Under the pieces are notes generated by a model that saw only the letters and a list, made by a program, of their open reading frames with translations, was not told the origin of the DNA and did not search any database. A stretch of DNA of 64,000 nucleotides from NCBI GenBank assembly GCA_026315105.1, contig CM048750.1:167552549-167616548 (forward strand). The letters run 5' to 3'. Shown here piece by piece: positions 23,111-34,748 of this stretch (position 1 is its first letter; each line of letters starts with the position of its first letter). Source of the DNA: Locusta migratoria. Taxonomy: Eukaryota; Arthropoda; Insecta; Orthoptera; Acrididae. The translations under genes and the position numbers were made by a program.

Positions 23111-23469
23111 TTCTACAGTGGCCTGCTGCCTGTAGCAGAGAATATTACAATGGCACATTCAGCATAGTCTTATTGGCTATTGTATATGCTAATTACAATT
23201 TTATATACGCTGACGACGGCTGCCATGCCAGAATATCAAAGGAAGGTGTTTTTAAAAGTGCAAGTATCAGTAAATTAATAGTATAAAAATGAATTTAACA
23301 CCACCAGAATGTTTACCTGAAAGTAAAAAGCCGGTACCGTTTATATTAGGAGCGTACGATGCTTTTCCGTTAAGAGAAAACATCTTGAAGCACTATCCAG
23401 AGAAGCACAACCAATGAGCAAAAGAAATACTATGTATCAAAGAGTGTATATGCTTTATCTCGCCTCAGG

Positions 23470-24057
23470 AGGTAATGACTGAAGGACACTGCCTGATACG
23501 GAAATTGTTTTTATTGACAAGACGAACTAATCATCTTCTGGAAACAAAACAAACAACCAAATTTCTGAAACTAAGACAAAAACAACAACTAAAAAGTTTT
23601 CTTCTTCACCAGTTAGGTACTAGGCAGGGAGATAATGACAGCCTTGAGAGAACGGCCAGGGAGACGGAGCCGGACGACGTATTCCGTTGCGGGAAGTCCT
23701 GGACGCGCGGCGTCGTTGGCAAGGACTCTTCCCTGGAGGTGTCGGTCGAGATTCCTCAGCTATGGTTCTCGTAGGCGATCGGCGGGGAACTGCCGTCGTG
23801 TTGCACTGCGCCCTCCTCCCCCCCCCCCCCCCGCCCATCCCCTAAATAGTCGGCGCGCAGTGATACGTGGCAGTCTCGAGCTGGTCTCACGTGACTGCGC
23901 GGTGGAAAATATATCTCCGGCGGTGCTCGTCGCGTCCTCTGGTGACTCCGGAACCGCCGCTGTAGAACGCCTCACTGGTATGCATCCATGCGCTTGTACC
24001 CTGCATTGAGGGTTGTCCGGTCGTCAGGCGAACCACCAGTGCATGACAGTATATGTC
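23470..24057. mobile_element. Unclassified GC-rich insertion in Harbinger gene
   Basis: It separates the transposase second-Asp region from its catalytic Glu region. The coding sense runs to TCTCGCCTCA on the left and resumes at GGATGGTTGTGG on the right. The insert is CpG-rich with a C-run (23817-23832) and overlapping arginine- or proline-rich frames on both strands. These look compositional, not conserved. It could be a solo LTR or a capture. I see no terminal repeats. Confidence 0.5.
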
Positions 24058-24412
24058 CAGGATGGTTGTGGAGAACATGTTTGGCCTGACTGTCTCAGTA
24101 TTCCGTGTACTGCGCAAACCAATGCTGCGACAACCTGATAAAGCACAAATCATTACGAAGACTGCTGTATGTCTGCATAATGTTTTTGAGGGGGAATTGC
24201 CGAGTCCAGTAGCTACTACAGCCCTCCAGGGTTCTTGGGTTCTTGCTGCCAATAATCAGGGGAAGTAATCCGAGGGACATGGGGAAGAGATACTGAAGCA
24301 AACATTCCACTGCTAAGCATACAGAGAAAAAGTTGACGTTATACAAGGAAATTCGCGGAGAATTCGTGAATTTCTCAGTCCAGTTGGAAGTGTACCATGG
24401 AAAAACGACTAG

Positions 24413-25469
24413 CCTACTTTAAAAACGTTTTGAAATTTGCTGCAGCATTAATTGTTCACTTACTTGCATTTGTTTACCACTTGGAAAAAATCAAAGCACC
24501 CTACCTCGCATTTTTCCATTAACTTTTGAATGACATATGTTGTCATACCAGTAAGCAGTAACACTCAAATAAGTCTCCATTGGACAGAAGACACTAGATA
24601 CTCTAGCAGAAATTTATTCTAACAGCTGGGAGTCCTCAACATGCCATGCTAGTAAAAATTTTCTCTTGTATGTTTCGTCAACAAAAGAGTTCTAAAATTC
24701 ACAAATCAAACAGCGCTTCTCAAGATCATGGTATCAGAATTAAACACAGCTCAAAAAAATATCAGACAGTCAAAAAAACCTCGGTATGGCACAGATAATG
24801 TATGTTATTCAGGCATGTAAACAGGTATATGAAAAAATACCCGTCTATGTCAGATTAGTCTTTTTTGAAAATGTGTTTGTGAACTGTGGTTTTATTATAA
24901 ACGTCACAGTCTCAATGTGAGTTGTGGTATATCAATTACTGGCAGAATGGTCTGTGTGTGTGTGTGTGAATTACAATTTCTTAAAATTTTTCTATATGAC
25001 AATTATTCCTGTGTAGTTATACCTCAGTTTTCATATATCTGATAATATTTGATTCAGATCAAACATGAGAAAGGATAACTATGTTTACCTCTTCTATGGT
25101 AGCCCTGGTTTCCTTGGATTTATGCATATCGTCCAGGAACTTTAAAATTTTATAACTCTACCACTTTGGATCGTACATGGAGTCCCTAAATTTACTGATT
25201 TTTACTCACTTCTATTTTCCATTTCTTTCGCAGAAATTGCGACACCATTGTCACTGCTGCTGGTCCCCTGCCCCACAGCAAATTTTTTATTATAACAGTG
25301 GAATAATATTCGTAAGCGATAAACTTTTGTTTCATTATTTTGCTGGAGTTGTCAGCAAGAAGACATTTCGCAAACGTTGGAAATTATGCGTAAAGTATTT
25401 TATTTTACATTTTATATATATAGATTTTGCAAGTCGCTAAGTGCTCTCATTCTCAAATAGAGGATGAGT
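24413..25469. other. Unassigned AT-rich stretch
   Basis: A short GT run lies at 24953-24968. The 87-codon frame at 25177-25440 has no recognisable motif. Confidence 0.35.
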
Positions 25470-27228
25470 AAAGTGTCGATGAGGGGTGGCTTGCGTGCCT
25501 CAACGACATAGATAGCCGTACCGTAGGTGCAATCACAGCGGAGGAGTATTTGTGGAGAGGCCAGACAAACATGTGGTTCCTTAAGAGGGGCAGCAGCCCC
25601 ATCAGTAGTTACAGGAGCAACAGTCTGGATGATTGACTGAGCTGACCTTTTAACATTAGCTAACATGGCTTTGCCATGCAGTTACTGCGAACGGCTGAAA
25701 GCAAGGGGGAACTACAGTCGTTAATTTTCCCGAGGACATGCAGCTTTACTGTACGAATAAAAATGATGGCATTCTCTCGGGTAAAATAGTCCTGAGATAA
25801 AAGTCACCCATTCGAATATCTGGGCGGGGAATACTCAGGAGGATGTCATCAAGAACAACAAAACAGGCATTCTACGGATCGGAGCGTGCAATGTCCTATC
25901 CATCAATCAGATAGGTAAGTTATAAAATTTGAAATGAGGAATCGATAGATTAAAGTTAGATATGATGGGGATTAGTGAAGTTCAGTGGCAGAATAAACAG
26001 GATATTTGACCAGGTGAGAGCAGGGTTATAAATACAAAATCAGTTGGTGGCAATGCAGGAATAGGTCTGATAATGAATAAGAAAATAGGATTGCGGGTAA
26101 GTTACTTTGAACAGTATAGTGAGTTTATATACCGACTAGCTCTGCCGATAATGAGGAAATTGAACAAATATACTAGGAGATGAAAGAAATTATTCAGACC
26201 GTTGAAGGAGAAGAAAATTTAATTGTGATGTGCGACTGGAACTCGGTAGCTCCCGTCGACAGCTTGGTCATATAGAGATGGAGCTAACGCTCCGAGTTTT
26301 GGGTAAGGATGGGGAAGGAAATCGGCCGTGCCCTTTTGAAAGGAACGATCCCGCCATTTTCCTGTAGTGTTTTAGGGAAATCATGGAAAACATAAATCTG
26401 GATGGTCGGAGGTGGATTTTTACAACCATCTTCCCGAATGCGAGTCCAGTGCGTTACCACTGCGTCATCTCGCTCGGTTTGTTATGAACCGTAGATTAAA
26501 TCTTAAGAGCCAGCAAAAAGGAAGAAAATTAAGGAGATGGAATCTGGACAAATTGAAAGAACCAGAGGTGGTTGAGAGTTTTAGAAGGAGCACTGGGCAA
26601 GGACTGTCTGAAACGGGGGAAAGTAATACAGTAGAAAAAGAATGGATAGCTCAGAGATTGAGTAGTGAAAGCCGCAGAGGTTCATATAGGCAGAATGACA
26701 AGACCTAATAGAAATCCGTGGATAACACAGGAGATACTGAACTTGATTGACGAAAGGAGAAAATATAAAAATTCATCAAATGAAGCAGGCAAAAGGGAGT
26801 ACAGACGTCTGAAAAATGAGGTTGACAAGAAGTGCAAACTGACTAAGCAGGAGTGGCCTGAGGAAAAATGCAAGACCGTAGAAGAATGTGTAACTAGGAG
26901 ATAGGTAGATAACGCCTACAGGAAAAAAAGACTTTGGGAGACAAAAAAAGCAGCGGTATGAATATCATGAACTCAGATGGAAAACTAGTACGAAGGAAAG
27001 AAGGGAAAACAGAAAGGTGTAAGGATATATAGAGGGCCTGTACAAAGGAAATAAACTTGAAGACAGTATTCTAGAAATGGAGTAGAGGAAGATGAGATTT
27101 TTGATACAATACTGCAAGAAGAATTTGACAGAGCACTAACAGATTTGAGTAGAAACAAGACCCCTGGAGTAGATAATGTCCCGCCTGGGCTGGTATTATC
27201 GTTAGGAGAGCCAGTTATGAACAATTAT
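25470..27228 (+). mobile_element. RTE LINE, 5' UTR, endonuclease and linker
   Basis: The left part of one RTE element whose right part is at 29578-30365. The 5' UTR (25470-25860) matches 10775-11185. From 25870 an APE endonuclease begins with GVQ-type words (RIGACNVLSI, MMGISEVQWQ), with many stops. SINE-C interrupts it at 26253. The linker resumes at 26490 as RRWNLDKLKEPEVVESF and NPWITQEILNLIDERRKYKN, then KREYRRLKNEVDKKC. The approach to the RT core is visible near 27165 as KTPGVDNVPPGL-like coding, ending at GEPVMNN where a Gypsy fragment begins. Confidence 0.85.
26253..26480 (-). mobile_element. SINE-C copy nested in RTE LINE
   Basis: tRNA-derived SINE. On the minus strand the head contains GACTCGCATTCGGGAAG, and the body has TTTCCATGATTTCCCTAAAA, AAAGGGCACGGCCGATTTCC and TTCCCCATCC. 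It lies inside the endonuclease/linker region of the RTE element, so it is younger than that element. Confidence 0.88.
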
Positions 27229-29577
27229 TTCCACCTCGGTCGGAATTAGTTACGGCAATTGATCATCTTCCTCATTCTACCAATTTGCAGGAACTCCAGT
27301 AACTTTTGGGCAAGGTCAACTACTATTCCAAATTTTTTGTTGTTGTTGTTGGTTTTTAGGGGACTAAACAGCTAGGTCATCCGTCCCCATTCCAAATTTC
27401 TTCCTAACGTGGCGGAGGTCACTATCCATTGAACGCACTGCGAAAGAAAGTGTTCTGTTTGTGTGGTCTGCTGCTTGTGAGGCAGCATTCACCCGAATCA
27501 AATCCACATTAAAGTCTTCACCTTGCCTCAGCTAGTCCTAGATACAGATGCTTCTCAACTCGGGATTGGAGCAGTGTTGGCCCACAGACTGGATGATGGT
27601 TCCGAGCAGCCCGTTGCGTCTAAGACGTTTTCAGATGCCCACCGTAATTATTTTTAGATTGAGAACAAGGCTTTGGCAATTGGTTATGCTATTCGGAAGA
27701 TTCCTCTAGGGCGTTAAATTCCACCTTATCACGGATCACAAACCCCTGTTTGGTCCGAGTTCTCATCGTCCGGAGTGGTCTTCGCAACGTCTCCAGCTCT
27801 GGGCTCTGTTTTTGAGTGCCTATCACTATGAAATTCATAATCGGCGCTCGGCGCTCGACGCACCATGCCAATGCCTACGCCTTATCCCTTCCTTCGACAA
27901 AGACGAAGTGGCGATTTTTCAGATTGACGATCGTTTGCACGACGCTGTTGAGAGACTTCCGATTACGGCCAATCGAATCGCGCCAAGCCATCCGCCAGGA
28001 CCCTGTGCTCCACGAGGTGCTTAATCATGTCACCGCCGGGTGGCCGGAGCGATTGTCCGCCAAAGAGGCTGGCCCTCTGCGTACATGTTTTCAGCTTCGA
28101 CACTGGCGGTTAGTCATACTCCTCAGTACCGATTCCGACGAGCCTCGTGTCGTTGTTCGGTCCCTCTTACGGGCTCGTACATTAGCTCGGGGCCACTGGG
28201 GTACAACGCCCATGAAGGTGCTCGCACGCTGTTTTGTCTATTGGCCAGGGATCGATGCCGCCATAGTGCTAACCAGCAAGCTGCTCCCCAGCGCACTTTT
28301 CCCCCTTGGCCTACTCCGGAGCACCCCTGGGACTGCATTCATGTGGACTTGGCCGGCCCTTTCTGTCAGTCCATGTGGTTCGTAGTGGCAGACGCACAGT
28401 CCAATTATCCACTACGGCTAAAGTTGTGATCAGAGCCCTGGTACAGATCTTTGCTATTGAAGGCCTTCCCCGGACGTTCGTCTCTGATAATGGCCCTCAA
28501 TTCACGTCGTCTTATTTTAAACACTTCTGCACTAATAATGGTATTTCCCACCTCACTTCTGGGCACGCACCTTCGGCCGCCGCCGCGTGGTCGACAGATG
28601 TGCACGGTATAGGCAGACGGGGTGACGATCTCCCGCCATCTCAACTACGTCTTAGGTGGGGCCCCACCCCACCGCCTTCAGATCTAAAGTCAGTGCCTCT
28701 TAGATACCCCTCCGTAGCTTCGGAGGTCTAGAGAGGCATTCATCCGACATCACGGTGGCACCGACCTCCTCCCGACGACGGCTCACAATCGGCGGCCTCT
28801 GCTGTGTTATCGCCCCCTTCCCACCACCCCGACGTGGCCAACAGTCGGCCGCAGATGATGACGTTGAGATGCGGCCTCTCCCCCCGCGGGTCGACGCAAC
28901 GGCCGATTCCCCTCCGTCGCCCCCGCGTGCCTCCTCGGGTCCTGCTACGGCGGTGGTGGGAGCGCCGGCAGGGGAGGCGTCTTCTCCTAGTGGCGACGTC
29001 GGGATGCGATCGGCCTCTCCGCCACTGTGCTAGCGGGACCCTGCCCCGGCCTGGTCGCCGCCGGCGTGGGCACTTCCGCCCCTTCGTGCCCCCGGACTGG
29101 TTGGCCACGCAGCGACGTGCTGGCGACTTTCCCTCGGACGCAGGTGAGGCGATGGAGGCGCTAGCCGTCTCTGACTGGCTCTCGCTCCTCCGCGGTCGCA
29201 CTCGCCGCAGGGTCACGTGGGCGACTCCCGTGGCAGCCACGATCCAGCGTCGCCCGCCAGCGTTCGCCTCCACCTCTGGCGTCGACTTCCCTGAAGAGGG
29301 GAGGGAGGTTGAAGCGCGCCACCGCAAGCAGCATCCTGTCCGTTCGCGGCATATGCAAGACGCGCCACGGCCGAGGTCGCAGCAACATGGCGCCGCCTCC
29401 GAAGGCTTGCAGCGCCGTCACGACCGGGCGAGCACGCAGTGTGCGAGGCCTCGCCCTCAGTTATGATGTAGCTATCGCCTGAGCCTCTTGGGTATACGTT
29501 AGCAGCGTTCTGTGACTTGCAATTGTATTGTACCGTTCACTTCATCTAAGCTGTAGTGCGGCCTCCTGAAGAAAATA
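27229..29577 (+). mobile_element. Ty3/Gypsy pol fragment nested in RTE LINE
   Basis: LTR-retrotransposon remains in sense. The end of RT appears near 27250-27340 (LPHSTNLQELQ, GKVNYYSKF). RNase H follows near 27530-27740 with LDTDASQLGIGAVLAHRLDD, IENKALAIGYAI and a TDHKPL-like site, though stops interrupt it. Integrase is at 28080-28570: a zinc-finger-like lead-in, DCIHVDLAGPF (first Asp) and TFVSDNGPQFTSSYF (second Asp). After SHLTSG the sequence jumps to the C-terminal region, so the catalytic Glu segment is deleted. From 28740 to 29470 it is GC-rich and proline/arginine-rich, probably the degraded C-terminus and 3' region. No LTR, gag or protease was seen. AATTAT at 27223-27228 and 29578-29583 may be a TSD. 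Confidence 0.85.
27336..27388 (-). mobile_element. 53-bp SINE tail inserted in Gypsy RT
   Basis: Carries GGGGACTAAACAGCTAGG and TCATCCGTCCCC, the shared SINE hairpin. It is flanked by ATTCCAAATTT at 27325-27335 and 27389-27399. Removing it restores YYSKF followed by PNVAEV. It is therefore a severely 5'-truncated SINE insertion. Confidence 0.8.
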
Positions 29578-30365
29578 AATTATACTGTTACATCAGTATG
29601 AGAGACAGGGTAAATACCCCAGACATCATGAAGAATATAGTGATTCCAATTCCAAAGAAAGAAAGTACAGACAATACTCATATTACGACTTATCTTAGAA
29701 GATATAGAAGACAGCAATTATTAGAGACGGACTTGAAAGGGTCGCAGTGGTTGGGGAGTAAGACAAGACTGTAGCCTTTAGCCAATGTTGTTCAATCTAT
29801 ACATGGAGCAAGCTGTGAAGAAATGCAAGAAGTTTGGAGAGGGAATTTATGTCCAGAGAGAGGGAATAAAATCCTTGCGGTTTGCTGATTACATATAAAT
29901 TATGTCAGAGAAATTAAATGGAATGGACAGGGTTTTGAAAAAAAGGTATATGATGAACATTAACAAAATAAAGCTAATGGAACGTAGTATCAGAAAATCA
30001 GGCGATGCTGAAGGAATTAGATTAGGTAATGAGACAATAAAAGTAGATGAGTTTTGTTATGTACGTAGCCAGATAACATCTGATGGCCGAAGTAAAGAAG
30101 ATATAAAATGCAGAATGGCTATGAGAAAAAAAGCGTTTCTGAAGAAGCGAAATTTGTTGACATCCAATATTAGTTTAAATGTTAGAAAGTCCTTTCTGAA
30201 AGCATTTGGCTCGAGTGTAGTATTGCATGGGAGTGAAACGTGGACTATAATGAGTTCAGACCAAAAGATGATAGGAGCTTTTGAGATGTGGTGTTACAGA
30301 CGAATGAATTACGTCTCAAATAGCAGGCAAGACACATTACAGTATCTTCATGTGTTAACGTAAAT
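29578..30365 (+). mobile_element. RTE LINE, RT and C-terminal part
   Basis: Continuation of the RTE element split by the Gypsy piece. 29587 onward reads RDRVNTPDIMKNIVIPIPKK, exactly the block expected after the left part stops. RT domains between about 29770 and 29800 are deleted. At 29880 the catalytic FADD is FADY followed by a stop. The frame at 29902-30363 has SEKLNGMDRVLKK, GDAEGIRLGNETIKV, KAFLKKRNLLTSNI, LHGSETWTIMSSDQ and FEMWCYRRM, the typical C-terminal region. The terminal part seen at 39 kb is missing. It cannot be active. Confidence 0.88.
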
Positions 30366-31718
30366 CATCGACGCCTATGCTGCCGAACTATTTTCCGTGC
30401 TTAAAGATACAGATGCCTAAAGGTTCTGTTCATATGAAGTTATACGATATCCCTTAGAAACCATTCTACAAATTTCCATTTGCTTGTGATCGACGATATA
30501 AAACAAATAATTTAATTACGTCTTTGCGGCGGGGCGATGGTATGGATATATCTATGTATCTTACACTCGGTACTCGACAGAGCATACTCCAAAACTATCA
30601 ACAATACTCTATGAAAATTTGTAAATAAATTGGCTTCTTACACCAATTAAACTGCATACATAAGCTGAAAACATTATTTTTTCCCCTCCTTTTTGTGTTT
30701 GATCCTGTCTTGGCCTCCTAACATTTGATTCGCTACTGTCATATCGTCTTGCTTCAGACACTTTGTTCGACCCATTTACACATTTTCGTCCTGCTCTACT
30801 CCTCTGTTAGTGTGTGCTGGTATTTTTCAAAGCATAGAAATAAATTATATCGGACCACCAAAATATTATCATTTCGAAAAATTTCCATTATTTGTCTTTC
30901 CAGTCTGACCGAAAGGCGGCCCTCCAATGTTTTTGTTTGTTTACACGAATGGTACAAGTGTTAGCACTTCATCAATTCAATAGCTCTTCATCTATTTTCA
31001 TGAGACCGGGTGAGCTCGTTTAGGATTTCTCTGTATTGTAAAGACCAGAACTGCGGGGATGATAATGAGAGTAGGGTTGCCAACCGTCCTTACACAGCGT
31101 ATTTAAGGAGGGATATAAGTATTTTACGAGGTAGGTGGTAGCACAGACAAACTGGAATGACATATGTGTCCAGTTGTTATCGAGTACAGAGATAAAGCTG
31201 TTAGTACGTAACGCAAACAAACTTACAGCAAAGGCAAATGACGACGTGCAAAGTTCATTTTCAGAAATTTCATCAGCTTCAGTGCACTTTTAACTTCTCT
31301 TGATAGCACCAACTATAGTTCTTCTGAGGTCCTCTTGCGTTCCTTTGTGAGGGCTGGACCATTCATAATCCGAATGATCAAATCGGCTCTTGTGTTAATT
31401 TTTCCTTAGTGGGCTTTATCTTTTAACCCTCTCCACAGGCAAAAATACTAACGGATGAGGTCACTGGTTGTCGAGAAACGTGCTCATATTTCCGGGGAAT
31501 GTTCGGTTTACATCAGAGATCCCAAAACTGTGCGATATCCACTCAGGTGGGACGCCAGACGACTGTAAAATATAAACGCAAAATATCTTAAGGATTAAAA
31601 AAAGACGTGTTTTACAAGATTTTCTGGATTAATGTTTTATGAACATTTTCACGTTAAGCCCAATGAAGTTTGTTTCCTTATGTAAGAGTATTACTTAAAA
31701 GTGGTTTTTGTTTTAGTA
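30366..31718. other. Unassigned AT-rich stretch
   Basis: Frames at 30725-30964 (+) and 31220-31020 (-) have no domain. No SINE or LINE blocks were seen. Confidence 0.35.
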
Positions 31719-31725
31719 GTTCTTG

Positions 31726-31918
31726 TTCAAATGTTTGTTAAGCTTATGGGACTTAACTACGGGGTCATCAGTCCCTAAACTTATAAACTACTTATGAACT
31801 ACTTACGAACTAGGACGGCACAAATATCCATGCCCGAGGGGGGATTCGAACCCCCGACCGTAGAGGCCGTGCTGACTGTGACTGGAGCGCCTCAGTCACC
31901 TCGGCCACCGCGGCCGGC
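31726..31918 (-). mobile_element. SINE-A copy
   Basis: Complete antisense SINE-A ending in GCCGCGGTGGCCGAG on the minus strand. The B box and tail hairpin are intact. No clear TSD was found. Confidence 0.93.
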
Positions 31919-32101
31919 AAGAATCTTGATAAATTGTTACGGGTAAGAATGAGATTTGAGAATTACCCTAGAAAGCTAATAGTATCTATTGATTTTAATT
32001 TGAACGCTTTAAAAATCAAGCCTAAACTCATTTTGGATTAGAAAATGGTAGTATCGAAACGTTGCAAATATAGCTTTCAAGGAATTAATGGGATTCAGAA
32101 C

Positions 32102-32276
32102 AGCCGCACTGGGGTGGTCGGGCGCTCTAAGGGGCGCGCGCTGCTCGCCATCGGAGGTTCGAGTCCTTCCTTGGGCATAGGAGTGTGTGTTGCCCTTAGC
32201 ATAAGTTAATTTAAGTATTTTACACCTAGAGCCTGATAATCGCAGCAGGTAAGTCCTTTAGATTTACAAACATCTT
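32102..32276 (+). mobile_element. SINE-B copy, diverged
   Basis: A worn head (GGGGTGGTCGGGCGCTCTAA), the B box GGAGGTTCGAGTCC, and a tail with GCCTGATAATCGC in place of GGACTGATGACC. GGATTCAGAAC (32091-32101) and GGATTCACAAC (32277-32287) are probably a TSD with one change. Confidence 0.8.
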
Positions 32277-32665
32277 GGATTCACAACTACTTAGTTATGC
32301 AAGCGTTCATGTTCTAGTTTATTTGTTATTTATATTAAAAAAACTGCGTAAAAAAACAGTTTACGTCTAAAACCAACAAGCTTTAATCCAGATATAAACA
32401 GTATTTTTTATACCAAAAGTTAACAATTTAAGAAATTTCTCTCATCTTAACGTTTAATTTGTATGCCTATAAAGCAAATTTTTTATTGGACGAAATAGTG
32501 GTCTTTTGGACGCTTAATGTTTTCCAATATGTCTGAAAGCTCCGGTGAAGTGGAGATGACATGACAACAAACAGAATATGTACTACAAATATGGTTTATT
32601 TACTTTCGTGATGGTGTAGCGGGCATTTGTTGTGGTGTACGTAACACAGACTCTTCACTATGCAG

Positions 32666-33802
32666 ACTACATCTACATTGGATACTCTGCAAATCACATT
32701 TAAGAGCCTGGCAGAGGGTTTATCGAACCACCATTATACTATTTATCTCCCATTCCATTCTCGAATAGCGCGCGGGAAGAAAGAACACCTGAATCTCTCC
32801 GTTCGAGATCTGATTTCTCGTATTTTATTCTAATGGTTATTTCTACCAATGTAAGTGGGAGTCAACAATATATTATCGCATTCGGAGGAGAATGTAGGCG
32901 ATTGGAGTTTCGTAAGTAACCCACACCGCAGCGATAAGCGCCGTTGTTGTAATGATTCCCATCCCAGATCCTTTATCATTTCCGTAACGCTGTCTCCCCT
33001 GTATGGTGACAATACGAAACTAGCTGCCGTTCTCAGGACTCTTAAACCCACCTGATAAGGATCCCACACTGGGAAGCAATACTCCAAAAATCGACGGACA
33101 AGCGCAGTGTACGCATTTTCTTTCGTAGTTGTGTTGCATCTTTTAAGGATTCTGCCAATGACACGCAGTCTCTGGTTCGCCTTTCCCACGACATTATCTA
33201 CGTGTTCTTTCCAGTTTAAGTCTGAAGTAATAGTAATTCCTAGGTATTTTGTGGAGTTTTGATTGATTTATCTTGTAAACAAAATTTAACGGATTTCTTT
33301 TCGTACTCATGTGGACGACTTCACACTTATTATTTAGAGTCAATTGCCAATTACTACACCATAGTGATATCTTATTCAGTTCGTTCTGCAGTTGGTTTTG
33401 ATCTTCAGATGATTTCACTAGACGGTAAATGACGGCGTCATCTGCAAACAACCTAAGAGAGCTACTTAGATTTTCCCCTAAATCGTTTATGTAAATAAGG
33501 GACAGCAGAGGACCAATAACACTACCTCTGTTTTAGTCGATGCCTTACCATCGATTACTACGAACTGTGTCCTCTCTGTCACGAAATCCCCTATCCAATC
33601 GCAAAATTGGGGCGATATACCATAACCAAGCAATTTGATTAAAAGCCGTTTGTGAGGTACGGTGTCAAAAGCTTCCTGGAAATCAAGAAATACGGAATCG
33701 ATTTGCGAACTTTTGTCGATAGCACCCATCACTTCGTGTGAGTAAGAGCTAGTTGTGTTTCGCATGAACGATATTTTCTAAATCCTTGTTGACCTTGGGT
33801 CA
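32666..33802 (-). mobile_element. CR1/Jockey-like LINE, RT and 3' UTR
   Basis: The best preserved of the CR1-like copies. Minus frames, in order, are as follows. 33765-33487 has SVFLDFQEAFDTVPHKRLL and GISPQFCDWIGDFVTERTQF. 33451-33194 starts with MFADDAVIYRLVKSSEDQ, so the FADD catalytic box is intact, and continues with WCSNWQLTLNNKCEVVHMS. 33189-32830 has NQRLRVIGRILKRCN and ALVRRFLEYCFPVWDPYQ. A small deletion of about 20 bp removes the SGVPQG turn just before SVIGPLLSLIYINDL, shifting the frame. 3' UTR runs from about 32830 down to 32666 with CTACATCTACATTGG at the end. It abuts a DDE transposase at about 33805. Confidence 0.9.
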
Positions 33803-33804
33803 CT

Positions 33805-34420
33805 ACAGTGTGATACACTACGTACATTTCTCTACACAACATCCTCAAAAGTAGCTACCACCAGCTGTAATGCAGGCGTCTATGCGTCGCATCACAGACT
33901 GTCTCACACGTTCCCATATTACAGTGTCGTATTTGTTGACACCATTGCTCTGTGTGCTGATGCAGCAACTGCACTTTATGAACAGGTGTGGCTTACACAG
34001 TGTCCTTCAAATTGCCCCATAAGCATAAACCTAATGGACTGACATCAGGACGGCGAGCAGGTCGCCCTACCGCCCTATCAATTTGTGTGGGAATCGCTGA
34101 TGTAAAATTACTCCAGCAGCACTAGCAAAATCAGTGGCGCACCATCATGTAGGAACCATGTGCACTGAATTAAATCCAGCGAAACGTTTTCCAACAAAAG
34201 GTGTATATCTGGTGTTAAAAACGCGTAGCATGACGCTCCTGTCAATGTTCCCGGTAAATTGAAATGTCCGACGTGTCACATATTATTCCAGCCCAAACAA
34301 TACTGAACCGTTGCTGATATCCGGTTTGCACAACTTCTCTGGGAGGTGTATACGCCCAGACAAGCGTATAGTGAAATTTCTACAGTCTATTTCTTGTAAA
34401 CTACGCTTCATCGGTTAACA
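33805..34420 (-). pseudogene. Mariner/IS630-like DDE transposase fragment
   Basis: Minus-strand catalytic half of a DDE_3-type transposase. It reads VWAGII, then a region equivalent to the usual W-QDGAPPH segment (only MMVRH remains, near 34140). Next is RPARRPDVSPLGLCLWGNLK, where the expected catalytic residue region PDLTPLD reads PDVSPLG. It ends with DTV, ATPVHKVQLLHQHTEQW and CDATHRRLHYS. The substitution at the final catalytic site plus stops shows that it is dead. It lacks the N-terminal DNA-binding domain. I recall this family as widespread in insects. Confidence 0.72.
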
Positions 34421-34748
34421 GAACAGGGTGGATACCTATAGCAGCATACCTATGGAATGTTTACCTGTTTCAGTCTCCTTGTTACTTGTGTCAAGAACAT
34501 ACACAATTTTTAAGTGTGCAATTCAGATGACGATCCACTTTGGTGACGCAAGTTTTAATAATGCTCATTTCAATAATTTGACAAATGTTCTGTTTCTCAT
34601 TTTACGTTCTCACGAGTAACTCGTTATTTTACGCAAGTCCCACGGCTTTTTGTTAACTTTTATCTTATTTGTATACAATAAAAGGAATTTACAGATTTTA
34701 ACCATCTTTGTAACTTTTTGCAGTGAAGAAAGGAGAACATTGTAATCT

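Larger units (their letters stand above)
21822..24412 (+). pseudogene. PIF/Harbinger transposase, interrupted
   Basis: A DDE nuclease-type transposase fossil. The N-terminal part (21880-22212) has FRNFTRISPSDLEITLNTV, FVSKKDTNFWKTIAVKQIRA and, in another frame, KPAIPKIVPAVCKVLVEGF. The catalytic part restarts near 23077 with RDGKHNVLQWPAA (first Asp). It is followed by YNGTFSIVLLAIVYANYNF and YADDGCHARISKEGVFK (second Asp). After an insertion (about 23470-24057), SRMVVENMFG supplies the Glu and KAQIITKTAVCLHNVF follows. The C-terminus near 24340-24410 reads RRIREFLSPVGSVPWKN. All three catalytic motifs survive but in different frames, and the stretch before the first Asp is missing. An antisense MADF/BESS-type gene lies between the two halves. 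Confidence 0.88.

Noticed and set aside
23635..24009. 124-codon frame in GC-rich insert
   Set aside because: Low-complexity Arg/Pro/Ser; no known domain; opposite frames are equally open.
28740..29466. Opposite open frames of 195 and 220 codons, arginine- and proline-rich
   Set aside because: GC-rich sequence opens frames on both strands; the position fits the degraded 3' part of the Gypsy fragment.
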